Below the pieces are notes generated by a model that did not search any database, was not told the origin of the DNA, and saw only the letters and a list, made by a program, of their open reading frames with translations. From positions 6,840,675-6,904,674 of the forward strand of contig RSEF01000012.1 of NCBI GenBank assembly GCA_003993805.1: a stretch of DNA of 64,000 nucleotides. The letters are read 5' to 3'. This stretch comes from Himantopus leucocephalus. Taxonomy: Eukaryota; Chordata; Aves; Charadriiformes; Recurvirostridae. The translations under genes and the position numbers were made by a program. Below are positions 1 through 35,740 of this stretch, piece by piece (the stretch's first letter is position 1; each line of letters starts with the position of its first letter).

Positions 1-59
1 AAAAAAAAAAAAAAAAAAGATGATGGTGGTGATCACGGTTATTTCTTAATAGCCAGGTA

Positions 60-400
60 GAGCCCCCGCACCTTCCAGCGGCCCTCGGGGGTGCGGCGAG
101 GTGGCGGTCCCGGCGGCCCCCCCCCCTCCAACCCCCCCTTTCCCCCGTGGGCAGCCGGCCCTTCTCCGTGCCCGCCTCGGGGTGCCGCGGCCGCCCCCGC
201 CCGGCGCCCCCGCCGCTACCTGCCGCCGCCCCCCCGGCGGGGAGACCCCCGGGCGGCCGCAGCCGGAGGAGACGCCGAAGGGAGCGGGGAAGGGGGCGGC
301 CGGCGGCTCTCCGGCCCCGCAGCATCCCTGGCGCGGCGCTGCCCGTCCAGGTGCGCCCGGCTGCGGGGNGGGGGGGGGGGGGGGGGTTATTCCCCCTTTC
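60..400. promoter_or_regulatory. CpG island-like block upstream of WNT7A exon 2
   Basis: Nearly all bases from about 60 to 365 are G or C, with dense CpG (for example around 85-110, 180-300 and 330-365). This contrasts with the AT-rich intron sequence downstream. CpG islands often mark promoters or Polycomb-bound regions of developmental genes. No TATA box or initiator can be assigned, and because the first coding exon is not visible I cannot say whether this is the main promoter, an alternative promoter or an intragenic island. Confidence 0.5.
369..369. other. Single N in a G homopolymer
   Basis: An uncalled base within the run at 365-387. The length of the G tract is therefore unreliable. 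Other single Ns are at 6889, 35583 (T-run), 46367, 50403 and 60465. Confidence 0.99.
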
Positions 401-493
401 TCTCCCTCAAACCGTTCAACGGGAGAGGGAAAACCCTCCCAGCCCGTTGCCTGTGCGTGGCCCGGGCACGCAAAGCCACTGCACGCGCTTTAA

Positions 494-1045
<552 letters not shown>

Positions 1046-2391
1046 TAGCTCACACAGCTTGTGCCAGCCAGGGCGGGACCGTCACCTCGAACGGGTGGCC
1101 GTCCTTACCAACGTGAGGGACATCTGTGCTTCCTCCTAGCAGGGTACCTGCCGTGGCCCTTGCTGCGGCTCAGCAGAGTGCTTCCACACGTGTTAGCTTC
1201 CACCGCAGCATTTCACTGTCCTGCTTTCACAAATCCTTCCTGAAAGATTTTCCATTTGCGTGCACGGGACAGCAGCCTTATTCGGGTACTGAAGGATGCG
1301 GAGAAGGTGTTTGGTCCTGGTTAAAGGTAGCGGTCAGAGACCGAACGCTGAGCAGGGTTAGAATTACGTTTCTGGGGTGCAGACGCCTCACCACTGATAC
1401 TGGCCTGATGTTTCTACCTGTTGGGACTGAGGTCCAGCGATCAGCCTCGTTGTAAGAGATTTCCACCATGTGAAATAGTTATTCTACAGCAACTGTATCT
1501 AGTGCCCTCTCTCCCAGCAGAAAGAAGGGGTGTGTTCTGGTTCAGAGCGTCAGGGCATTTAACTTAAAAACTGTTCCGATCCCGTTTCCCATTTCCTTTT
1601 TTTTTTTCCCCCCAGTTATTGCAATTGTACAAAATATATAGAAATTCTTAACTAAAACAAGCATTAATAATGACAAACACAGATACCGCAGGAAACAGAG
1701 CTGAGGCTAAAACTCGCACACCCCTGTACTGCAAAACACATAGCGGCGGGTGCAGCGACAACGTTATGTTGATTCCCCAGCACTCAAAATACAAAGAGGG
1801 AGGAAAAGTCTTTTCCAAATAGAGGTAGAGCCATTTTTAGAGCCATCACTGAAAGCTAATCACTCACGGTATGGCATTCCGCATCCAGAAGCTGAAGTTG
1901 GGATCTGTGGTTTCCAGCCTTGAGGTCTTCCTGCCTCCTCCCCATCTAAAATGTAGATGCAGAAAACCAGTCAAACGATGCTTAGTGTGATAGAAAACAG
2001 GGGTGTTTCACGAGAACGGAAGAGGTGAGCCAGGCCAGAAGCTAGAAGAGCCCCGAGCAGTCGTACAGCAGCTATGCCTGGCTTCTAGCTTGTTGGGAAA
2101 CCCTCTGGACTGGACTGGCTCCAGGCACCGGTTAGTTACATACGGGCAAATGGCAGCATACGGCCCTACTACCTCATTCCTCGCATTCTCATGAAATGCA
2201 GAGATACGGCATTGCCGCTCTGCTCTGGAACTCCCGAGAACATCTAGCATTCCCTGAGCGTGTATTTTATCGCATGCGCGCACGCCGCAATGTGCGTTTT
2301 CCAAAACTTAAGAGATATTTAAGGAAAGAACAGAAAGAGAACGAGATGACTAAATTTGAAAGCCCCGTGTGAGTTACCGATCTTTCAACAC

Positions 2392-3005
2392 CTTTGATAA
2401 TCAAACACGGTGAGTCAAGCAGGGAATGTAAAAACCACCCTGCATGGCATTGTGAAACATCTGAAAATGGACCATTTATTCAGATTAGCTCATTGTTTCT
2501 GTTCCTTGAGCTGGGCTGTTCCTGTCAGTGATCCATGCAAGTGTTTGCCACTTATGTCAGTGAAGAGTCCATTTGGATGGCTGACAGGTTTGGGCTCATT
2601 TAGTCTAAGAGTAACATTTCCTTAAACAGAAAATGTGAGAAGGATTTCTTCTTCTCCAACAAATCATAAAACGGTGGAGTTACTGTGGTCTGTTGTATAA
2701 ACACGCACTCAGTTCCTTTCCCCCCCCTCCCAAAATTGAATTATTTAGCTAGTGGGTTATATTTAGGTCCTTTTAAAGAAAGTCAATATTCAAGGAAGTA
2801 GACTTTGATCCGTCTTTGAGGTGATAACTCTTAATACGTTCTATCTATCCATTATGAGGCTAAGATGGATAGGGCAAATTCATCGTTGCTTTCGGAACAC
2901 AGTCAAGTGTTGAATGGCATCCAAATTATAAAACTCATTTAAAGGCTAACCAAAAACTTCAAATTTAAACAGGTTATACATTTACATTGGAAAATAAACT
3001 TTGAT
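2392..3005. promoter_or_regulatory. Cluster of TCF/LEF-like core sites in intron 2
   Basis: CTTTGAT occurs at 2392-2398, 2803-2809 and 2999-3005. The first overlaps an inverted partner, giving the near-palindrome TTTGATAATCAAA at 2393-2405. CTTTGAT is the core of the TCF/LEF consensus (established knowledge). Three exact 7-mers in about 610 bases is more than the roughly 0.1 expected by chance on both strands. The flanking bases do not fit the full SCTTTGATS consensus perfectly, so binding is inference only. Confidence 0.3.
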
Positions 3006-6000
3006 AAAAATCACACGGGTTTGAAATCCGCGATGGTGAATTTTACTTGCGCACAAGGCGTGCATGGTGTCTCAGGGATAAAAATGCTCAGCCCCTCAAA
3101 CACCGTGAAATATTGTAACATAACCACTCCTGCTCAGGTTGTCTCCTTGTTCTTCCGCTTCTTCCCTAGCAGCGCATACAGGAACCTAGAACAATCTGAC
3201 ACAGCTCATCTTTCTATGGCTATAAGGACAAAGCATCTGTTCCCTACATTTCTCTCTCTTTTCCCAAGATCTCTGTGGCGGGGTGTGCTCGCTGTTCCCC
3301 TTCGGAGAAATAAAGGCCATTATTCCGCGCTGGTTAAAAAAGGGTAAAACCTATGTGCCATAAAGGCGTAAGTCAAATTTGGTGCCCACAACCAGGAGGA
3401 GATCAGGCCTGTGTGCCTTACCCTAAACAGGAAAGCGCGAGAGACGTGTGACGTGAAGGACCGTATACTCTATAAGATGTATTCTAAGGTTACTGTGCAC
3501 AAGAACAATCCGGGTTAACGTTAGGGCAAAGACACTGCACCCACGTAGCTTTTTTAATTAGCAGCAACAGCTAATGATTCTCCATCCTTGACACGGGGTG
3601 CGATACGAAATACTATTCAAACAGCAACGAATACATTAGTACCTTTTACGGCATTCAAAGGCCGATTATATTTCTTGGCGGACTGCATCCTTAGAGTTAT
3701 TACCTCGGAAGCGCGTGGGGCACCTTTGTCTTGCCGCTTGCAATAAAGTCAGTGAGCCACACATGACCTCATCCCGCTTTCTCCGTTGGAGGGCTCCGCT
3801 CTGCCTCGGGAGTGGCTCTATGATTAGGATATGACTTCAGAATGACAGTAATGTGGCTCGCCTTGCCGCTGCGCTGCTCAACGCGTGCAGCGAGCAAAGT
3901 CTAAGATCAATTTGGGAGGATGTGCTTAAGTAACTCTTGTGCTAATAGGATTTGCGTGTGTTAGTCCATACAAATAAGTTCCCTTGGATACCACAGATTC
4001 TTGTGAACTATTTCCCGACCCGTGATTTCGATGGCACACCGAGCTAAATCTCTTCAAGACCAGGTTTCCTTACTTTCACCTTTACTGGGTAATCTGTTTT
4101 ACGAGTGTTTCTTCCTAATTCAAATTCGTTGCTTAAATTCCCTTGTTGACGCTGCAGGGCGATTCAGGAGGCCTAAGTCCTCTGCCGTTGTGCGGCTGAG
4201 GGACGCTGGCACGCTCCTCCTCTGGGCTTCTCTTTGCCTATTTTTAAAATGGCAACAGGGACGCTAGCCTTGGAGACACACTTGGAAGTCTGGAGAAGGA
4301 AAGCCTCAAACAAAACTTTCCTGTTCTAATCTGTAGCGTGTGTGTATCTGATTTTTAACAAATTCACATATAATCTGTCTTCCAGGGCTAATTTACTTGT
4401 AGAATTTTAGGTAGCAACCATTTAAATTCATCCATGCTTCATACGGCATATTTGTGAGCACAGACTTGAGCTTCCAGCTCGTTATAGCGTGCTTCCAACC
4501 GGCACACAGCATATACTCTCCTTTTCTTGCGTCATTTTATCTAGTTTGTCCTTCAAAAGAGAGATTCTTCCCTACCGGCACGCTGTGGATATCTTATCGT
4601 GACAGCTGGTGACAATAGTGCCAATAACACGAAGAGAAATAACAGAGTAAATGTGACATCAGTTTACTCCAGCTGAGGACTTGGGCCAATTACGACAGGA
4701 AACGGTAAAGTTCGCAATCAAGATCAAAACAAGGATTTTTTTTCTAGACAATTCTGTAGACACCTTATTAATAATGTAAAGTCACAAAGAGAATTTTTAA
4801 AATAACCATGGAGATGACGCAACGCTGCAATTACGGACACTTTTAAAAACAAACCTATTTGTTACAGTGGTCAGCAGTTCTGTTCCTGAAGACGGCCGCA
4901 ATCAAACCCAAGGTTTTAAAGCGGGATAGGCCAAAAAGCTCCTGCCCGCCTCTCTTCAGGTGATGTGTGGTTCAAGCCTAAACAGCTGAGCAACCGGAGA
5001 TGCCTTTGATCGAATCCGAAAATCAGATTTGAGCTCTGACGGATGACAGCAAGAGCAGGTGCTATGGCGGAAGCACTCCGTCAGGCGCCCCAGTAGCCCG
5101 TTTTGCAGCGTGCGACCTTGTGAACAGGCAGTCAACAGCAACTGTGCTGTTTGCGATAATCACAAGCCAAGGAGCAACTAGCTCAAATAATTGCCTCGGG
5201 ATACGCATACGTTTCACGGTGTCTAGAGGACAGCACCGTACCGGCATCATAGGGCAAACCCACAAAACTATGGCCTTTTGTCATAACTGAGCAGCACTGC
5301 CACTATTCGGTGAGACTTCCCGAGTAAAAATACTACAAACTGTTTGACTGAAACTCTACTAAGTGACACAGCAAAGTGGAAAGTCACTTCAGCGCAGATC
5401 TATGAAAAGAAAGGCACTACAGCCTTGCGGGAGCTGTCACGGACCCTGCATGGGAGAGGATGGAAGGAATCAGCCGAGGGCTGTGGTGGTCCCCCAAGAG
5501 CATTACGGCAAAAATGGTTTCCACCGAGTTTTCACCCTGGTCTTACTAAAATCCACCGATTCCTTGGTTTCCTCTACACTGAAAAACTTTCCAGTATAAT
5601 CCCCTTGATACCTTCATCCCGCTGACATTACTCATGTGAATAAGGAAAGCTGAAATCAAACCAGGAATCTACATGGACAAACTGGTCTTAAAACTTGTGA
5701 GCGTAGCAGCCCACGTACGTTGTGCACGATGCCTTTGCCTCAGGGATCATTACAGATGTGCCCAGATGTACACACTCAAACAGGAGAGGCTGTTAGCTTT
5801 CCTTTATACCATACGCCGTTAGTGCTGGACTGAATTTAGCAGTGATTTATTTTCTGTATGTTAAAATAAACTTTCCTTCCACGGCTTACAGCAAAAAGGA
5901 AGAGGGGACATTCCCGCTCTTGCCTGTTGAAACGAATGACAGCTACCCTACATGCCAAACTCTAACTAGCTTGCCCAGTAGCCATCAGATACTATCTTTT

Positions 6001-9000
6001 TTGCTAGTATGCAAAAGGCAACAAGTTCCACCTCATTCTCCTATCCGGTCTGGGAGAGCTAAAAGAAAAAAAATAGAGTAAAACTTCATTTTGTCACTGC
6101 GTTAAAGAGAAACACTTTTGAAAACATTCCGGTCCAGGTGTGTTCGAGAAAGGCTCAATCATTTTCTAGAGCTTTTTGATTTTGAATACCAGTATAGTCT
6201 CTTGTGTCAGGTTTTAAAGCGCGATTCTTTGGATTACAAAAGAACAGAGCAAGTAAACAACCCCAGGTAGATCATCGTGAAAATGCCTGCTGGTTTTGTA
6301 TCGCGTGGGAGATCACCTGCACAAGTCCGTGAGAAACTAGGTTCTAAGTGCTGCTGTGCTCTTCAGTGTGGTCAATATTTGGAAGAAAGATTGATAAATA
6401 CTCTGTTTTTTCTGAACCAGCGGTGTTACGAATCTCCCGAGACACAAAGAAAAGAAATATTGTTGTAATTAACAGGACTCTTGCTATCTACTCCAGCAGG
6501 GTCAGGATTTGCATTTTTGTGCTAAGTTTCCAGCCCTTACAACCAGTTTTTAAGGTCAGTATCTTGCACGAGAACAGTTATTTGCAGGCAAAACAGAGGC
6601 CAGGCTGAAATACGGCCCGAATCTCCAAAACCCAGCGTGCTGCTTTATGCCAAAAAGTCAATCTTTCTCAGCAGGGACTGTCACTGCAAGATAAAACATT
6701 GCCCCAAGGTCACTGCAGTTGGAATTCCCATCAGAAGGTTTTCATACCTGCCTTCAGATGTGTCTTGTGAGTACATGTTTCAGAGAAACAAAAAGATTAC
6801 ATTTCGTTAGAAAGGCAGGAGAGCTATCTCCCAGCGCAGGGTCGGGACGCGGGGTTTTCTAAAGCAAGGCAGTGGTGCGGAGGGATCCNTGGCTGTGACT
6901 TCTGTGATGCACGCGCCTTGAGTAGCAACTCTATAAGTTTAAAGAGGGTTAGTCTCAAAAACAGTCCCTCTACCTGGAGCGGTTCCTCTCCAAGAACTTC
7001 GTGCGTTGCCGAAACAAACTTTAGCTTGTGCAAACGGGGCAGTCACTAAACCTCCCAATGTCTCAAATGCCTCTCAGAGCAACGCTACTTATTTTATTTA
7101 TTGGTACTAATCTTCGCAAAGAACACGTTGCGGATTTATAGGGAACTGGCATTTTCAGTCCAAGTCAGTGCAGTATTTTAAGGCACCAAACCCCTCAAAA
7201 CTTTGAATCATTACAGAAGGGGGAAGAAAAATAGGAGGGGGATATTTAAATATTTTTTTTTAAAGCTACCATTTCTATTAATCACACGTGCTAGGTTAAA
7301 GAAAGATAAAAATAAGAAACCTGCAAGACCATACATACTCTAGCAAGAAAGGAGGAGGCACCCCCCAAAGTAGGCAGAAGATGAGTTCTGTTCTTCGTTT
7401 TTCCTAGCTGTGAGTTATGACCTCTATAGAGAGATGTGAAGTAATGTTAGCTATGGCACATAATTGGCAAGGTACGTTGTATTTTCCATCTTTCTCTTTT
7501 CACAATCATATTTCAGCTCATGTCACGGCAGATAACTCCCTCTCTGACCCTTTGGCTTTAAATAGCAGAAAATACAACCCATGTTTTCCAGTGAGATAAA
7601 TAGAAATTTGTCTTTTTTATTTCACAGCTTAGTCAATTTACGAGGGGGACTGCTAGGGGGGGCCAAGCTATTTAGAAACATACTTAGATCCCGAGAGGGG
7701 AACTGCTGAGCACCTACTGACTTCCTGCAAGTAAATCCACCCCGTATCTTGCAGGCTTAAGTCCTGTTTCCTACGCAACATCAAGTTACTGTGCTTCTTT
7801 TTAAAACTAAGTTCTCGTTTCTAATCCGTGGGAATGAAGCGTTTTACAAGCTGTTCAAATGTTAAGATTCAACTTTAAGAAGTTGTTAGCTAAATTAAAA
7901 CCAGAACGCAGACGGCTCCGCGCAGCCGCTAACACAGGCAGGGCACTTGCTGATGGGCCAAAGCCCGGTCCCGCAAACATTTATACACAAGAGCGAAGAT
8001 GTGCGTGTAAGCGTGTGCGGGATTAATGCCCCAAGGTATGCGTTGAGCTGTATATAAGTATGCTCAGTGTTAGGAGAGCCACCTGTGCTGGTAATACTTA
8101 TATTTTCACTTACTTGTGATAATCTTCGTGCTTCCCCTTATGACATCTGACACCCCGCGGCGCTGGTTGACTGTGCAGAGCTCAGACACAAAGTTGAAGG
8201 CAGCTTGGGATTGTCACGTGCTACCCAGCACAGGGTCTAAAGACAGGACTCCGGTGCTTTGCGAGATGACTTGCGCCAACAGAGTGGAGCTGCAGAAATT
8301 TGGAAGCCATGGATGCCAAGCTATCCGCCATCAAGGCAAACGGAGCCGCAACACACCGCCAACCTTACTTAAGTCCAGGAAAAAAAAAAATAGAAAGAGC
8401 AGTGAGATATTCATGTCCGGAGCAAGAGGGGCAAAAAGCCTCTGTGTTGATACAGCACTGAGGACAGCCCCAGGTCTGCATGGGGGGAGCAGAACCAGGC
8501 AGACGTCGATGCCCGCACCCCACTTCCCCCCACTGGCTGGAAAAGCCTCCACCAAAACCTCTGAAGTTCACCCAGCACCTGGGATCACGACTTGCACCGA
8601 TCCTCCCACAAAGATCAACTGCTTTGTTCGTTATATGCATGTTTAAATTAAATTTTTACTTTTTCTTCCCAAATATTTAAAAAAATAATCATGGATTTAA
8701 GTCCAGTTGCAGTTTAAGGATGCTTTCAGTGGGAATTGACTGCAAGAAGATTTAATTCCCGTGTTTCCACCCAACGTGTCTAGCAAATGGGTCAGAAAAT
8801 TGTTCAAGAGACAGTTTGAGTAGCTCACGCCAATGAGTACATTTTATTTAAACCCTCTCCAGAAGGTTCTTTCTGATCTCACCGCTGAAAACATACTAGT
8901 TTACTCTTCCAGCTACTGTCTGATCTTTCTAGCCATCTAGAGAAGGCAATGACTGCAGATTAGGGTTTTCTGCGCTTTTTCAGTTATACAGAAGAGCGAA

Positions 9001-12000
9001 ACCATTGACGTTCCCGTCAGCCTACTGACTATTTTTGCTAGGAAAGAAGTGTTTCGCTTATTCTGGTCATTAGCCGAAGTGGGCTCTGTGTCTCACACGG
9101 TGTGATGCGTTGCTGCCAGTTCTGTTCTTTCCTTACCCTGTATTTTGTAACGCATCTCCTGGTTGACTAACTTTCTTTGTCCTCCTGAACCAGAAGTGCT
9201 GTTCCTACCTATGAAGTATTTTGTGATGCTGCAAGTCACCATCGCCTACAGCTTAAACACGAGAGAGTCGCAGTATTGTGTTGATATCAAAGCCTGACCT
9301 TTTTCTAATCCTGAATTTTTTACTACTAAATTTTCAGAGGGAGAGTGAGGCAAAGGTCTAAGTTGGCTGTCAGATGCACGGAAAAAGTGCAGGCTGAAAA
9401 GTAAACAAGAAAGAAAATAAAGGAGGATCGTATCAGGTCATTTCCCAAATTGTTCATCTTTGGGAATCCAGAAATGATGAGGTTGCACCTTTCAACCTGC
9501 CCATATTTTGAGATTAGATGGAACACGGAGCAGTATTTCCTCGGTCAGCCTGTTCTAGAGCGTCAGCAGAAGCTCAGAGGAACCAAACGGTTGCCTGCAA
9601 GGAGCAGCTGCCTGAGCCTGCCTCGTTAAAGCAGCGTTTCCCTCTCAGATCCTCCAGGCGTTTCAGCTGGCTGCTGAAATCAGAGGTAGAGGAGTAGTGT
9701 TCGCTATTTAAAAGTGGCAGGAAAACACATGTACTCACGTTATGCCATTTGGTTGCAAAACCCCTATTACGCTGTTTCGGTAGCTAAAGCACTGTCCCAG
9801 AAGAGGCTCAAAATGAAGTAAGCTTACGCCTGGCCTGTGTGCTGACACGTCTGGGAACCAGACAAGGGTAATGAAGCTTAAAAAAGTGAATCATTTATGG
9901 AAAACGGGAATAGTTTGACGCAGACGTGACAAGCCTGTGCCACTTCATCAATACTGCACAAGTGCCACGGCGCTTCCTGCCTGGATCGATTCCTCCAGAC
10001 ACCTGCTTTGTTGACCTTGTAATCTCCTAACTTTTCCTTTTATAAAGCTGCTAAACTTTTGCCCCAAACAAGACAAACTTATAAAATAGCTTGATTTGTG
10101 CAGTATAGTTTATGATCGAGCTTGACATTGGGTTCTGGTTCTGCCTGTGCTAGTTTTAGACTCTCCGCGTTACATTTTTCTCCCCTCTAAGAAGCAAAAG
10201 AGCCGCTTAGTCTTTACAATGTCGAGTAGGTCAGATTAAAATGGTTTGCCAGTGTTTTTTATTCTAGATCTTAAAAACAACTTGTGCTAGATCAGAAATC
10301 AAACCCGCCGAAGGCAAAACAGAACCAGCTGCGATTTTCAACTCAAAATGTCTTTTTGATGATGTCCCATTTGCTGCTTCGTGAAACAGAAAGCTGGTGT
10401 GATCCATTGCTCCCCTCTGAGCGGAGAAACGGGGACTTCTTATTGTACCTTCCCCTGCTCAGCAGTGCATTTTTCATAGTGTTGCACTTAAAATAGCGAG
10501 GATATTGTTGAGGATAAACTGGAGGAGGAACTAGAAAGGTGCCCTGGCTGGTCCTCGGGGATTCACTCTGGAGCGGGACCCCACTTCACCGCCTCCTCTG
10601 GTCTCCCCGTGGCGCCGTGCAGAGGCACTGAGAGCACACCTCCGAATACACCCAAAGCCTGGGATTTCTATCCAACACTGAGGTTTTCATCAAAAGCCAC
10701 TAGTTCTAGAAAGCCTCATCTGCAAAGTCCACAGCCATAACAATGCAACGTTTTATGATTTTTCTTTTTTGAAATAAGGGAAAACGAGAAATCCTCTGAG
10801 GAAGTCTGGCACTTGCCTACAGGTTCCTCAATAAACACAGCGCCCAGCAGTATCAATGGGAATGTTGCCTATGCCAAGAAAAGGGCACGTAGTTGCCTCT
10901 TAGCAGACTTTGATTACGTCATCTTGTTTTCCATTTTACTTTCTTGCCATAAGGAACTGGATATTTTTCATTAAAAGAACCATTTAGTGACAGGTACAGA
11001 AATCTAGACCATATACGTGAAAGGGATGTAGCCGAGAACGAAGTGCTTGTGCGATTTCTTTCCCGAGCGATTATTTTTTTGTGAAATCCAATAAACAGCA
11101 GAAATGTGCTTGTTTCATGTATAATAAACTATTGCCAGCAGTTGAGGTCTGCCAGAACTTAACTGGCGGGTGTTTGGAGAAGGGAAGCTGATCTTCCCAT
11201 CTGCCCTCTCCTAATTAAGAGCCTGCTTCCGATCCTATTGATGCAAGGGTACATTTTGTCATTGGAGAAGGAAGAGTAGGGGTAAGTTCTTAGCTTGGGC
11301 GATCCAAGAATTTTTTAAAGGGCTGCTTCATACACATGGGCAACCTCTGCAAACCTCCTTACGGTCTGAAGGGGCCCCTCTCTCAGCAGAACGGGTTCCA
11401 AAAGCCTCCCAGATCCCATAGGATCCACACGTGGGAAGTCCACACACCGGAATAGGAGAAAGCTTCGAGAAGAGAAATTAAATCATAGATTTAAAGTGAG
11501 AACCCCCCTCGACAAACAGAAGCCTGTCATTATAGCCATAGTGCACAAAATAAGATTGGCTTAACGGCTTCCTCACAGCCCTCTGGTGAGGCTGTCACGT
11601 TGCCTTGCTTTTGTCAGGGTACCTACAACAGGCCAGGATTTCCTCCCCCCCCCCATCCTGTGAGAAATCTGGATATTAAAACCAAAACTTACTTCACTGA
11701 GTTTGCACAAATGTCTGTATTGAAAACTTTGTGACACCTACAATGTGGAAAAAAAACCCCACTCCAGTTCAGCTAAAAGATTTTCAGAACAAGATTTCTA
11801 ACTGCGGTTGTTTGCCTGTAAAAATACCTTTTAGCGTAGAACTAAATTTCTAAATAAAATCCCATTTCTAAGCTGATTCTTTTAAAAGTTGAATATGGAT
11901 GTTTTAGCAATTTCACCCCCCATTTCCATCTATTTTCTTTTTTTTTTTCTTTCTTTTTGAGCCCGAGCATTTGCCACCCCACCCTTTTGCTATAAAAAAA

Positions 12001-12054
12001 GTTTAGTTTGCCTACTTCTAATACCATCTGGGGAAAAAAAAATAATAAAAAAAA

Positions 12055-12066
12055 ATATATATATAT
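12055..12066. repeat. (AT)6 microsatellite after an A-rich tract
   Basis: Six AT units follow an A-rich run beginning near 12034. It lies about 230 bases upstream of exon 3 in intron 2. Confidence 0.85.
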
Positions 12067-12250
12067 GAAGTTGCCTAAATAATACTTTTTCTCCTACTAC
12101 CTCCATGGGAGAGCTATCATTTTAGAGAGCGAACATCCACAAAAATCAATACTTCGAAGAGATCTGCTTACGCCTGCAGATTTACAGCACTTCTAATAAT
12201 AGCCTTCTGCTGTTTGCGCTGCAGGAACTTGCCTATCTTTTTCTAACTAA

Positions 12251-34597
<22,347 letters not shown>

Positions 34598-35740
34598 GTA
34601 CGCGGCCGGGCAGGCTGACGCGTCCCTGCCCAGGAATACATTTGCACATGCACTCAACGTACCTACGCAAGACTGTAGGAAAGACCTGCTCTCCCAGAAG
34701 AAACGCTGATGAATGGAGCCCTCTCTTTTCTCCTCATGTTTCATTGCTTATGTGGATACACGTTTCAGACTCTTTATGAAAGTCATCCAGGAAACGAAAA
34801 CAAACCAACCCCACCCCGAGCCACCTGACACACAAAACAGAGAGAAAAAGATCGTCGCGGCTAATCCGCGCCTCTAACGCGAGAAGCATTGACTGCCTCG
34901 TGAAGAGCCACCCGCCGGAGAAAGATCTCCGAGCGTGGCAACTAACTCTCCGTTTGGGAAAAAGATGGTCAAAACCTTCAGTTTATAAGGAGCAGGGAGG
35001 GGGTAGGGGAGAAATCCTCAACCGAGGGCTTCGCGCAGGAGGGGATGGACAGTGCCCCACGTGAATCGCCCCCGGGAGCGTGCGGATGACACCGATTCAG
35101 GCTTCTACGCTTGTGAAAAGCTTCCGCTGGTCTCGCCCATCTTTCCACTTCATACCGTTTGCTCCAGCGAGTAGAACTGTCGGAGTTTTCTGTAGACACT
35201 GCTTTATCTGCCTGTTTTGTGCGTGTGTGTGTGCGTGCTGCAGATTTTAGCACAGGGATTTGGGACACTTGGGCATAATAATAGCAATATTTAACAATTT
35301 ATTCAGATAAAACTAATATTAATTTATTTAATTAAAAAGAACTCTACCAACGTTTTTGGAACTATTCTGCAATTAAAGTAGATAGCTGGCTTTCTTTGTG
35401 GAATAATTTTGTAGAAACAGCAAGGAAAAACTGGAGCTGTATATATTATTCTGAACTAGGATATTTCCATTAGTTGGACTTGCAGGATATGTTCTGCAGT
35501 ACTAGCCGTTTAAGTACAAAAGCTGGCATCTTTATATATATGTACATACACAGACACACACTGTTGGTTTGGGGTTTTGTTTNTTTTTTTTTTTTTTCCT
35601 GTTTGCTGCTAGTTGTCTGGAACAAAAGTCAAGCGGTAGGGGTTGCAAATCTTTACCAGGTTGTTTGTTTTGGTTTGTTTTATTTTTTTTTTTTTCAATT
35701 AAAGAAAGAAGCATTAATAAAGTCCTGTTTGGAATATGCC
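34598..35740 (+). other. WNT7A: WNT7A 3' UTR (3' end inferred)
   Basis: Non-coding sequence directly after the TGA. The first 700 bases are mixed composition; from about 35270 it becomes AU-rich, with ATTTA at 35297-35301 and overlapping ATTTATTTA at 35322-35330, as in unstable mRNAs. A (GT)n stretch lies at 35222-35234 and T-runs at about 35579-35597 (with an N at 35583) and 35682-35696. The first good AATAAA is at 35716-35721, so I end the UTR about 20 bases beyond it. A longer form is possible: another ATTTA at 35841-35845 and an ATTAAA at 36200-36205 lie downstream. Confidence 0.6.
35716..35721 (+). terminator. Candidate polyadenylation signal AATAAA
   Basis: Canonical AATAAA 1.12 kb after the WNT7A stop codon, followed within 15 bases by a modest GT-rich stretch. 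ATTAAA at 36200-36205 is an alternative. Which one is used cannot be settled without transcript ends. Confidence 0.45.

Noticed and set aside
39..95. Minus-strand reading of about 18 codons ending in TAA near the window start, resembling the end of a coding exon.
   Set aside because: Too short, in highly biased GC-rich sequence, no recognisable family and no splice context.
8116..8646. 176-codon + frame in intron 2.
   Set aside because: No domain, no splice sites, composition typical of chance.
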